A DNA stretch of 23,389 bases, taken from NCBI GenBank assembly GCA_016839845.1, contig JAEOTL010000087.1, positions 1 through 23,389 on the forward strand. The letters are read 5' to 3'. Positions 1-6,472 of the stretch are shown piece after piece (position 1 is the stretch's first letter; each line of letters opens with the position of its first letter). Position numbers and translations under genes: made by a program. Below the pieces are notes generated by a model. It had not been told where the DNA came from. It ran no database searches and was given only the letters and a program-made list of their open reading frames with translations. The DNA comes from Promethearchaeota archaeon. Lineage in GTDB: Archaea > Asgardarchaeota > Lokiarchaeia > Sigynarchaeales > SOKP01.

Positions 1-2
1 CT

Positions 3-875
3 GAAGCAACAAAAGATATTTCTTTGATTGCTGGAGCAAGAAATGGGAATACATTGTTATATCCCCTTGGAGGTTCAGTATACTATTATATTCCCACCTA
101 TAGCTCCATTGGGGGATTGCAGCAACTTAAATTAGCTGGATTTGTGGAAGCATTTACAAGAAGGGTTGGATATGGAGATGATGCGAATCAAGCTTATGAT
201 AGTTTGGTGAACTTTGGACCCCGGGCTTTTACACTAGCCTCCGATGCAGATAATCCTGATATTGATGGGAATTTCTTATTAAATTGGACAGATTCTCAGT
301 TTGCAGACACTTATTCTGTGTTTTTAAATGATAGCTTGTTAGTAACAGACTTACCCCACTCTCAATCCTCATATTCGATAATTGGGCTGGACTCTGGTAT
401 CTACGAATTTTATATCAAAGCAACAAACGAATTTGGCAATACAACCTCTAATACAATATTAATTAATGTGAAGATCTTCCCCATCTCGTATGACTTTACA
501 ATGGAAACAACCCTTAACTTACCAAATGATTTAGCAGAATTTAGAATAGAACTAGAGAATTTTAATGAATCTATTCTTGCTCCTGGCTATGATATAAAAG
601 TAAATCTGTCTCTATATCGTGAAGGAGGAGGAGATTTCTCAATTCTTGTACCTCCAAGCCATTATCCAATAGAAAATTCTACATTTACTCAAGGAACTTT
701 TATTGGAATTAACTATACTTTAGTTGACACGATTTTATTTTCAGGAGAGGGGCTTATTTTAAGCGGTTTCGTAAACACTACAACTCCCGATATCTTAATT
801 AGATTTAAATGGACTTTAATCGTTGATAATATTGTTATCTATAGATCTGAAGAAGCATACATAAGAGTAACTTAA
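3..875 (+). CDS. C-terminal part of a UPF0182-like membrane/surface protein with Fn3-like domain (5' partial)
   Basis: The reading frame is open from base 3 with no stop before the window edge, so the true start lies outside; the TTG at 24 is probably internal. The first ~65 residues (GNTLLYPLGGSVYYYIPTY, then an LKLAGFVEAF stretch and GYGDDANQAYDSL) resemble the conserved C-terminal end of UPF0182 (COG1615) membrane proteins, whose usual pattern is a 'GNLL.IPI..SLLYV.P.YL' strand followed by a helix; function of that family is unknown. Next, about residues 68-150, comes a fibronectin-III/Ig-like module (NWTDSQFADTYSVFLN, then SGIYEFYIKATNEFGNTTSN). The last ~130 residues are beta-rich with several N-x-S/T sequons and look like a further extracellular beta-sandwich. 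No hydrophobic anchor is visible in this part. A poly-T terminator follows. The UPF0182 assignment is by pattern only. Confidence 0.6.
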   Translation, partial: EATKDISLIAGARNGNTLLYPLGGSVYYYIPTYSSIGGLQQLKLAGFVEAFTRRVGYGDDANQAYDSLVNFGPRAFTLASDADNPDIDGNFLLNWTDSQFADTYSVFLNDSLLVTDLPHSQSSYSIIGLDSGIYEFYIKATNEFGNTTSNTILINVKIFPISYDFTMETTLNLPNDLAEFRIELENFNESILAPGYDIKVNLSLYREGGGDFSILVPPSHYPIENSTFTQGTFIGINYTLVDTILFSGEGLILSGFVNTTTPDILIRFKWTLIVDNIVIYRSEEAYIRVT

Positions 876-882
876 TTTAAAC

Positions 883-904
883 TTTTTTCTTATTTTTTTT
901 TTTT
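883..904 (+). terminator. poly-T terminator after the UPF0182/Fn3-like gene
   Basis: T6 at 883-888, then C-T-T-A and an unbroken run of twelve T at 893-904, starting 8 bases after the stop codon, with no GC stem before it. This is the usual form of an archaeal oligo-T terminator. Confidence 0.65.
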
Positions 905-985
905 ATAACGCACTGAAATGTTTATTCAGATTTGGGATAATATGTTTGTGTAATTTTTATTTTAATTCCAAGATTATAGTTCTGT

Positions 986-1831
986 ATGAAAGCTTCTGAT
1001 ATCTTAAATCATTTTCAAAAATATGGTACTTGGGTTAATTGGGAAAAAACTGTAGATCAACTACTATTCGGAGACCTAGAGGTTGAAGTTAGGGGAATTG
1101 CAGTCTCTTGGATGCCAACTTTTTCTAACCTAGAAATAGCACTCGAAGCAAATTGTAACATATTCATTACACATGAATCTTTATTTGCTGCGAGAATTGA
1201 TGAGAATGGTAAAATAATAGATTGTCCTATTGTGAGAGATGCTCATGCAAGATGGGCCACGAGGAGGACAAAATTAGAAGTTGATGATGTCTGGATTAAG
1301 AAAATGGAGTGGTTGGAGCAAAATAATATAACTGTTCTGAGGTGTCATGATTTTTGGGATTGTTACCCCGATATAGGAGTACACCGGGCTTGGGCTAAAT
1401 GGTTAGGATTTAATGAAACTCCCCTTAAAGTAAGTGATTATTATGAACTTCATAAGATTCCCGAAATGACCCTAAAAGAATTATGTAACCATATCCTTGA
1501 GAAAATCAAACCTCTTGGACAAGATTCAGTTCAAGTGATAGGAGATTTAGATAAGAAAATATCAACGTTAACTTTAGGAACTGGTGCTGCTTGTAATTAC
1601 AGAGAAATGCATGAATTTGGAGGAGAAGCGATAGTTCTATCAGAAGATGGAACTCTTTTATGGGAATCAGGACAATGGGCTTTGGATACAAAAGTACCAG
1701 TAATCATAGTTAACCACTCACTCTCAGAAGAACCGGGGATGCGTACGCTTTCGAAATATCTTGGTGAAAAATTTCCAGAAGTAAATGTAATTCACATCCC
1801 TGTTGGATGTATATTTAAAAGTATTTTTTAA
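986..1831 (+). CDS. DUF34/NIF3-family dinuclear metal-centre protein
   Basis: A 281-residue protein matching the NIF3/DUF34 family (often mislabelled GTP cyclohydrolase type 2), which binds two metal ions and whose reaction is not settled. Visible landmarks: the N-terminal 'VRGIAVSWMPTFSNLEIALE' segment (usual family form 'GI.V....T..V...A'), ITHESLF with His63, HDFWD with His121 and Asp125 followed by GVHRAWAKWLGF, and NHSLSEEPGM with His244 and Glu248 near the C-terminus. These are the expected metal ligands. The common double-His 'HHP' motif is replaced by a single His (T-H-E), as in divergent members. Length is normal for the short form without the inserted PII-like domain. An AT-rich TATA-like stretch lies at about 954-966. 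The methyltransferase gene begins 42 bases after the stop, so the two may be co-transcribed. Confidence 0.8.
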   Translation: MKASDILNHFQKYGTWVNWEKTVDQLLFGDLEVEVRGIAVSWMPTFSNLEIALEANCNIFITHESLFAARIDENGKIIDCPIVRDAHARWATRRTKLEVDDVWIKKMEWLEQNNITVLRCHDFWDCYPDIGVHRAWAKWLGFNETPLKVSDYYELHKIPEMTLKELCNHILEKIKPLGQDSVQVIGDLDKKISTLTLGTGAACNYREMHEFGGEAIVLSEDGTLLWESGQWALDTKVPVIIVNHSLSEEPGMRTLSKYLGEKFPEVNVIHIPVGCIFKSIF

Positions 1832-1873
1832 ACTAATAATCTTTAAAATAATTAACAATTAAGAAGTATAATC

Positions 1874-2431
1874 ATGGATCTCAATAAAGCCAAAAGCATT
1901 TTAGGTGTAGAATTCTCCTTTCATGCAGATTTTGTGTACCAAATAGTAAAAGAATTGGGATTAGAAAAATCTGTAAAAATTTTGGATATTGGAACTGGCT
2001 TTGGTAATATGGCAATAATACTGGCACTTCAAGGATACAAGGTAATAACTGGTGAACCTGAAGGTCATAATTGGTCGAATTGGGAAAAATCTGCAAAAAA
2101 ACTATCATTGGAAGACCAAATTACCTTTAAATTTTTTCAAGCAGAGAACCTACCTTTTGAAGATGGTACGTTTGATGCGGTTTTTTGTTTAACATCTCTG
2201 CACCATATTGATAATAAGAATCTAGCGATGAAAGAATTTTTACGTGTGACTTCAGAACAGGGGCTAATTGTAATTTTCGAGTTAAACGATGAAGGGGTAA
2301 GAGTTTTAAGAGAGCGTATGCCTTCTCATCCTAAGGCGATCAATCCAGAAGATTACTCCAAAAATCTACCGCTTTCATTAAAATTTAAAGAGGGTAAATT
2401 TATTGATGGATATATTTTTAGAAAGCTGTAG
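1874..2431 (+). CDS. class I SAM-dependent methyltransferase (Methyltransf_11-like)
   Basis: A 185-residue cytosolic protein with the Rossmann-like methyltransferase core. Motif I, ILDIGTGFGNMA, spans residues 36-47 (Asp38, Gly40, Gly42, Gly44) and binds SAM; the acidic residue ending strand 2 is Glu61 (ITGEPEG). FQAENLPFEDGTFDAVFC (88-105) is the usual motif II/III region, followed by SLHHIDN and an FLRVTSEQGLIVIFE strand (motif IV/post region). The C-terminal substrate-binding part is short, so the methyl acceptor cannot be deduced. It lies 42 bases after the NIF3-like gene on the same strand and converges on the DUF423 gene 46 bases further on. No strong ribosome binding site is seen before the ATG. 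Confidence 0.85.
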   Translation: MDLNKAKSILGVEFSFHADFVYQIVKELGLEKSVKILDIGTGFGNMAIILALQGYKVITGEPEGHNWSNWEKSAKKLSLEDQITFKFFQAENLPFEDGTFDAVFCLTSLHHIDNKNLAMKEFLRVTSEQGLIVIFELNDEGVRVLRERMPSHPKAINPEDYSKNLPLSLKFKEGKFIDGYIFRKL

Positions 2432-2477
2432 GATATTAAAAAAAAGTGAAAATTGAAAATGTAAAAGTTACCAATTT

Positions 2478-2867
2478 TCATGATTTATGCTTAAAACCAG
2501 AATACGCTAGAAAGATCCATCCAAAAACAAATGCGAATCCACCGATGGGAGTTATCCATTCCAACCATTGAATTCTTGTAAATACGATTAGATATAAACT
2601 CCCACTAAAAGTAATAATCCCAATTAAAAAACACCATCCTGCGATATCTATTGATTTTAAAGACGACTGGGAAGCAAATATCGCAACAAAAATTAGTGCT
2701 ATTGAATGGTACATCTGATATCGAACCCCTTTGGTAAATGTTACATAGGTACTAGCACTAACAACTCCATCAAGCAAGTGAGCTCCATAAGCACCGGCAC
2801 TAACACCTAATGCTGCCCCAATAGCGCCAATTATTAACCACAAATTCTTTCTATCCATTAATCGCAT
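2478..2867 (-). CDS. DUF423-family small membrane protein
   Basis: About 129 residues with four hydrophobic segments. The sequence matches DUF423 (the YgdD/YwdK type): GAIGAALGVSAGAYGAHLLDG in the first helix and loop, FTKGVRYQMYHSIALIFVAI in the second, FSGSLYLIVF in the third and TPIGGFAFVFGWIFLAYSG in the fourth. The 'GA.GA' start, 'F..G..YQ..H' and 'GG' motifs are the family signature; function is unknown. Starts are tightly clustered: GTG at 2870, ATG at 2867 and ATG at 2858; a GTGAT Shine-Dalgarno-like sequence precedes the last with about 7 bases of spacing, so the shorter form is also possible. It lies downstream of, and on the same strand as, the monooxygenase gene, but a T-tract terminator separates them. 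Confidence 0.85.
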   Translation of the reverse strand: MRLMDRKNLWLIIGAIGAALGVSAGAYGAHLLDGVVSASTYVTFTKGVRYQMYHSIALIFVAIFASQSSLKSIDIAGWCFLIGIITFSGSLYLIVFTRIQWLEWITPIGGFAFVFGWIFLAYSGFKHKS

Positions 2868-2940
2868 CACATCGTTTAGTTGTAATAAGCTACTATTTGA
2901 AATTAATTAAATTTAACCTTTATTTTGAAAAAGGAGTATA

Positions 2941-2956
2941 AAAAAAAAATAAAAAA
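2941..2956 (-). terminator. poly-T terminator of the nitronate monooxygenase gene
   Basis: On the plus strand this is A9-T-A6 directly below the monooxygenase stop codon; on the coding (minus) strand it is a T-tract starting about 13 bases after the stop. It fits archaeal oligo-T termination and separates the gene from the DUF423 gene further along the same strand. Confidence 0.55.
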
Positions 2957-2968
2957 TAAGAATTTCTT

Positions 2969-4003
2969 TTACTTGAGCATAGCCGCATTCTTTCGAATAG
3001 CGTCTTTAGCTTCTTTCACTACCCGTTCGATTATATCGTTTACATCATCAACACTGTTAATAATTCCAATAGATTGACCAAGTAATACAGCCCCGTTTTC
3101 CGTGTCACCGTTATATACTCTTTCATATGCACCTGCATCACGTGCCATCATTTCAGGCGTTATTGACTTCTCGTAGGCGATCATATCCTCTTTGGTTTGT
3201 GGAGCAGGATGTGTTGATGCGTATTTGTTCCTATATAAACGAATTGGTCCAAAAGAACCTGTAAATAACCCAGTGTCTTGAGGAGTGCCTGGAGGGATTA
3301 ATCCTTTATAGGCTTCGTGAAATTCACTCTGTTTTGAAGCAATGAATCGAGAGCCCATAGCTATTGCACCTGCGCCTAGGGATAGCGCTGCTGCTAAGCC
3401 CTCACCAGTAGCAAATCCACCACATGCGATCTTAGGCAAATCTGGAAAAGCTTTAGTAAGTTGTTGGAGCAAAACAAGAGTAGTTACCTTCTCATAAGAT
3501 TGATGGCCTCCTCCTTCAGTCCCTGTGCATACAATTCCATCAACTCCAGAATCTACGCATTTTTGCGCCAACCATTTAGCAGGGGCAACATGGAAGTGCT
3601 TAGCTTCTGATTTCTCCTTCAACTCTTGCCAGTTTTTGGATGATGGTAAAGCCTTTGAAGATCCTGCAGAAGTTAACCAATAGACACATTGTTCTCTCAT
3701 TTTAGGATTGTTCATAACGATCTTCGGAACATCAGTACACATTTCTCTTACTCCTATATTATTACGCGATGTAAGAAAATTAAGCCCAAATGGCTTATCT
3801 GTATGCTCAATCATATATTCGATGCTTTTTTTATGTTCCTCAACTGGATTGGTACCAATTATGTTAACGTTTGATAACACTCCTAATCCACCAGCTTCAC
3901 TAACAGCCAGAGCGAGATCGCGTGTGAAAAAAGGACCCATTGGTGCAGAAAAAATAGGGTATTTTATACCAAACATCTCGGTTATATTTGTTTCGATTGT
4001 CAT
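2969..4003 (-). CDS. nitronate monooxygenase family FMN protein (2-nitropropane dioxygenase/FabK-like)
   Basis: A 344-residue TIM-barrel flavoprotein. The family oxidises nitronates or, in its FabK branch, reduces enoyl-ACP, using FMN. Visible landmarks: YPIFSAPMG (15-23) on strand 1; AVSEAGGLGVLSN (33-45); DGIVCTGTEGGGHQ with the conserved His167 (155-168), the candidate catalytic base; KIACGGFATGEGLAAALSLGA (191-211) for FMN phosphate binding; and AIAMGSRFIAS (214-224). FAD and membrane segments are absent. The middle region (residues 80-135) contains a less typical insertion. No fatty-acid synthesis genes are nearby, so a FabK role has no support from context, and the natural substrate is unknown. 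The gene is divergent from the iron-sulfur protein gene across a 213-base gap holding a perfect 12-base palindrome. Confidence 0.85.
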   Translation of the reverse strand: MTIETNITEMFGIKYPIFSAPMGPFFTRDLALAVSEAGGLGVLSNVNIIGTNPVEEHKKSIEYMIEHTDKPFGLNFLTSRNNIGVREMCTDVPKIVMNNPKMREQCVYWLTSAGSSKALPSSKNWQELKEKSEAKHFHVAPAKWLAQKCVDSGVDGIVCTGTEGGGHQSYEKVTTLVLLQQLTKAFPDLPKIACGGFATGEGLAAALSLGAGAIAMGSRFIASKQSEFHEAYKGLIPPGTPQDTGLFTGSFGPIRLYRNKYASTHPAPQTKEDMIAYEKSITPEMMARDAGAYERVYNGDTENGAVLLGQSIGIINSVDDVNDIIERVVKEAKDAIRKNAAMLK

Positions 4004-4053
4004 AAAATTTCATCTATTTTTTTTTGTATTTTTTTAATCTTTTATTTTGACTA

Positions 4054-4065
4054 AATCTTAAGATT
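4054..4065. promoter_or_regulatory. perfect 12-base palindrome between divergent genes (candidate operator)
   Basis: AATCTTAAGATT reads the same on both strands and lies 51 bases upstream of the monooxygenase start. Its right half TTAAGATT recurs exactly at 4209-4216, touching the iron-sulfur gene's ATG at 4217. In such AT-rich DNA chance is possible; an operator role is inference. Confidence 0.3.
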
Positions 4066-4216
4066 GTTTAAAAGTAATATTTTAACTATTAAAATCATTT
4101 CCAATTTTTTTTACACTTAGATTTGTGATCGAAGTGAGATATTAAACACCCCAAAATTTTAAACAAGTAAGTATTTTTCTTGATTGTACGCAAAAAAAAA
4201 TCTAAGAGTTAAGATT

Positions 4217-5335
4217 ATGAAACCATTAGAAATAGCTGTATATAGAGAGTTACAGGAGAGTTTAGATAAATTACCTGTAGGATTTCCTGCTACCAAATCA
4301 GGTGTAGAATTAAAATTACTTGCGTATTTATTTACTCTTGAAGAAGCTAAGATAGCAAGACACCTGAAGTTCACTCATGAACCATTAGCCACTATATACG
4401 AGCGGATAGACGATCCTAATATTACAATAGAACGAGTAGAAGAATTATTAGAAAGTTGTATAAAAAGGGGGACTATTCAATATAAAAGGGAAAATGGTGA
4501 AAAACTATATGCGAACGCCATGCTTGTAATTGGGATTTTTGAATTCCAAGTTGATAAACTTACAATGGAGTTTATGGATCTTATGAAACAATATGGTCAA
4601 GAAGCGTTTGATATTGAGTTATTCCGTACTAAAACGTCACAAACTCGAATTATACCTGTGGAAAAAAGCGTAGATCATGAAAATGTCGTAACCACCTATA
4701 ATAATGTGAGGGAAATAATTAGAAATACTGAAGGCCCCTTAGCAATCACCAATTGCGTATGTCGACAAAAGCAGGATATCCGAAGAGAAAGAGATCCGTG
4801 TAAACTCACAGATAGGTATGAAACATGTCTTGGTTTTGGGCATATGGCTCAAATGTATATTGACCAAGGGTGGGCACGTGAGGTTACAAGGGAGGAAGCG
4901 TTAGATATTATAGATAAGAATGAAGAAACTGGTTTAATTCTTCAACCCGGAAATGCTCAAAGGCCAGAATTTATATGTAGCTGTTGCGGATGTTGCTGTG
5001 GACTATTACGAGATCTAAAAAAAATGAATAATCCCGCAAGGTTAATGAAAACTGGTTTCTATGTTGAAGTTGATACTGAATTATGTACCGGCTGTAGAAC
5101 GTGCATAGATCGCTGTCAAATGGACGCGTTATCACTCATCGACGACATTTCGACTGTAAATAGAAAAAAGTGCCTTGGTTGTGGGCTTTGTGTAGTAACA
5201 TGCCCCACCGAGGCAATTAAGTTGATAAATAAAGAAAAAGATACGATACCCCCAGAAACGACAGATGATTTAAACACCCTAATTCTTAATAAGAAAAACG
5301 AAGCAATTGCCCGGTATAAAAAATTAAAAGATTAA
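4217..5335 (+). CDS. winged-helix-like plus 4Fe-4S iron-sulfur protein with two C-terminal ferredoxin clusters
   Basis: ATG at 4217 gives 372 residues; an upstream in-frame TTG at 4184 would add 11, but no Shine-Dalgarno supports it. Residues ~10-100 look helical and winged-helix-like (LPVGFPATKSGVELKLLAYL, then EEAKIARHLKF, with a following wing GTIQYKRENGEKLYA). The middle holds Cys180 and Cys182 (CVC), Cys195 and Cys204, then the Cys-dense CSCCGCCCGLL at 254-264. The C-terminus carries two classic CxxCxxCxxxC clusters: Cys290/293/296/300 and Cys319/322/325/329, the second ending in CP. So at least two [4Fe-4S] clusters, with a probable third site. Similar proteins are known in anaerobes, usually without an assigned partner. 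It probably carries electrons in the cytosol or senses redox state; the neighbouring flavoprotein is a possible partner by position only. The 3' end overlaps the convergent gene by four bases. Confidence 0.8.
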   Translation: MKPLEIAVYRELQESLDKLPVGFPATKSGVELKLLAYLFTLEEAKIARHLKFTHEPLATIYERIDDPNITIERVEELLESCIKRGTIQYKRENGEKLYANAMLVIGIFEFQVDKLTMEFMDLMKQYGQEAFDIELFRTKTSQTRIIPVEKSVDHENVVTTYNNVREIIRNTEGPLAITNCVCRQKQDIRRERDPCKLTDRYETCLGFGHMAQMYIDQGWAREVTREEALDIIDKNEETGLILQPGNAQRPEFICSCCGCCCGLLRDLKKMNNPARLMKTGFYVEVDTELCTGCRTCIDRCQMDALSLIDDISTVNRKKCLGCGLCVVTCPTEAIKLINKEKDTIPPETTDDLNTLILNKKNEAIARYKKLKD

Positions 5336-6177
5336 GTAGTAATTGTAGCGTAGTTGGCTTTTTTTGAGAACCCTATGAAAATGATAATGAATATCAGTAA
5401 ATCAGTTGATTCGGCAATTATCAAGAATAAAGGGGACTCCCCAATAATAAATTGAATCAAAGGTCTTATGATTTGAGAAATTAAATACATGCCAAAACCA
5501 ACAGTTAAGATAAACGTGTTTACCTGAGATAGACGTTTGTTTTTATAAGCAAACCTAAATAACCACACAATTGTGATGAGTGAAGGGATAACAATTATAG
5601 GGTAAAAGATGCTTAGGGTTCTAACAGTAGGTGCTAAAATTCCGGCAATTGCTTCTATCAAAAGCAATACAACCAACACACGTGTTCTAACCTTATTTTG
5701 GTATTTCCTATCACTCAGTCTTTTGAAACGGTTACGAAGTGAAAGAGAAAACAGGATCATTTCTGAGCTCAGGTAGATCATTGGAAGAAAATCGAAAATC
5801 ATGATGAGGTATCGTGCTTTTAATACTATCAATACTAACTCCAAGTCATGCTGAAAGAAGATGAAATCTACAAATAAATCAAGTGCTTTACCAAAAACGA
5901 GAAGAATGAAGAATAGAGCGAATAAAAAAGGCATATCAGACATGAAACGCTCCTCTTGCTTAAACCATTGATAAAGAGTATATACGCCCATACATGATAC
6001 AAATACGATTCGTAGGGAAATGATGATAACGACTCCTAAAGAACCCTCTTGAGTAATATAAGAATCAACAATATGAATCCAATTAAAAGTATATAGCAAA
6101 ACAATGGCTAAAATCCCGAATACTATGCTTGTAAGAATGATGATAAGCTGTACTCGTTTCTTTCGTAAACTATCCAT
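5332..6177 (-). CDS. polytopic membrane protein, seven to eight helices, unrecognised
   Basis: A 281-residue protein that is almost entirely membrane segments: roughly residues 11-31, 46-68, 82-105, 118-144, 166-184, 190-212, 219-245 and 250-271. The short loops are positively charged (RFKRLSDRKYQNKVRTR after helix 4). I recognise no catalytic or ligand motif. The arrangement resembles the membrane sensor modules found at the front of signalling proteins, but no kinase, cyclase or HTH domain follows, so any sensor role is a guess. The start ATG is supported by a TATA-like TTTATAAA about 26 bases upstream, implying a leaderless transcript. It shares a divergent promoter region with the 58-residue membrane protein and its last four bases overlap the end of the convergent iron-sulfur gene. 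Confidence 0.75.
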   Translation of the reverse strand: MDSLRKKRVQLIIILTSIVFGILAIVLLYTFNWIHIVDSYITQEGSLGVVIIISLRIVFVSCMGVYTLYQWFKQEERFMSDMPFLFALFFILLVFGKALDLFVDFIFFQHDLELVLIVLKARYLIMIFDFLPMIYLSSEMILFSLSLRNRFKRLSDRKYQNKVRTRVLVVLLLIEAIAGILAPTVRTLSIFYPIIVIPSLITIVWLFRFAYKNKRLSQVNTFILTVGFGMYLISQIIRPLIQFIIGESPLFLIIAESTDLLIFIIIFIGFSKKANYATITT

Positions 6178-6198
6178 GAAAAATATTTTTCAAAGTAC

Positions 6199-6206
6199 TT
6201 TATAAA
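6199..6206 (-). promoter_or_regulatory. TATA-like box for the polytopic membrane protein gene
   Basis: TTTATAAA, itself palindromic, is centred about 25 bases upstream of the ATG at 6177, the spacing expected when transcription starts at or next to the start codon (leaderless mRNA, common in archaea). Confidence 0.45.
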
Positions 6207-6257
6207 TTAAACGAAAAAATCTGAATGAACCATAGTGAGTGGAATATTTGGGCACTT

Positions 6258-6265
6258 TTTAAATA
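6258..6265 (+). promoter_or_regulatory. TATA-like box for the 58-residue membrane protein gene
   Basis: TTTAAATA within a run T5-A3-TATT, centred about 22 bases before the ATG at 6284, implying transcription starting at or very near the start codon. It supports the short gene being real. Confidence 0.4.
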
Positions 6266-6283
6266 TTAATCAAAACAAAAATC

Positions 6284-6460
6284 ATGAATAAATCTCAAGT
6301 ATTTTTAACCTCATTGCTTTTTCTAAATCTATTTATAAACGTTCTTGCGCTTTTTCTCGGAGTCTATCGGAATGAGCAGTTACTCCTCATCGAAATGAGC
6401 GATACTATTATAATTAGTTTAGTTTTATTGTATTTCATAAAAAAGAAAGGAACTGAATAA
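6284..6460 (+). CDS. 58-residue two-helix membrane protein, unrecognised
   Basis: ATG to TAA gives 58 residues beginning MNKSQVFLTSLLFLNLF. Two hydrophobic stretches (about residues 6-27 and 38-53) are joined by a polar loop (GVYRNEQLLLIEMSD), and the C-terminus is KKKGTE, a positive-inside tail. This composition is unlikely for random AT-rich DNA, and a TATA-like box sits at the right distance, so I consider it a real gene. It is divergent from the polytopic membrane protein and ends 12 bases from the tail of the macroglobulin-like gene. No family is recognised and no function can be assigned; the double-helix hairpin could act as a subunit of a membrane complex, perhaps with either neighbour. 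Confidence 0.55.
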   Translation: MNKSQVFLTSLLFLNLFINVLALFLGVYRNEQLLLIEMSDTIIISLVLLYFIKKKGTE

Positions 6461-6466
6461 AAAAAA
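6459..6466 (-). terminator. T8 tract after the macroglobulin-like gene
   Basis: On the minus strand a run of eight T begins 7 bases after the TAA of the macroglobulin-like gene, consistent with a short archaeal terminator. It overlaps the stop codon of the convergent 58-residue gene. Confidence 0.4.
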
Positions 6467-6472
6467 GCTAAG

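Noticed and set aside
2969..4003. FabK enoyl-ACP reductase call
   Set aside because: The fold is shared, but there are no fatty-acid synthesis genes nearby and nothing specific to FabK in the sequence; the broader family name is safer.
3708..4037. Long plus-strand frame opposite the nitronate monooxygenase start
   Set aside because: It is antisense to a well-supported coding frame, its protein has no domain pattern, and it ends in a low-complexity Phe tail produced by the T-rich intergenic DNA.
5332..6177. Rhodopsin or 7TM receptor call for the polytopic membrane protein
   Set aside because: Helix count is compatible, but no retinal-binding Lys context or other family motif is visible.
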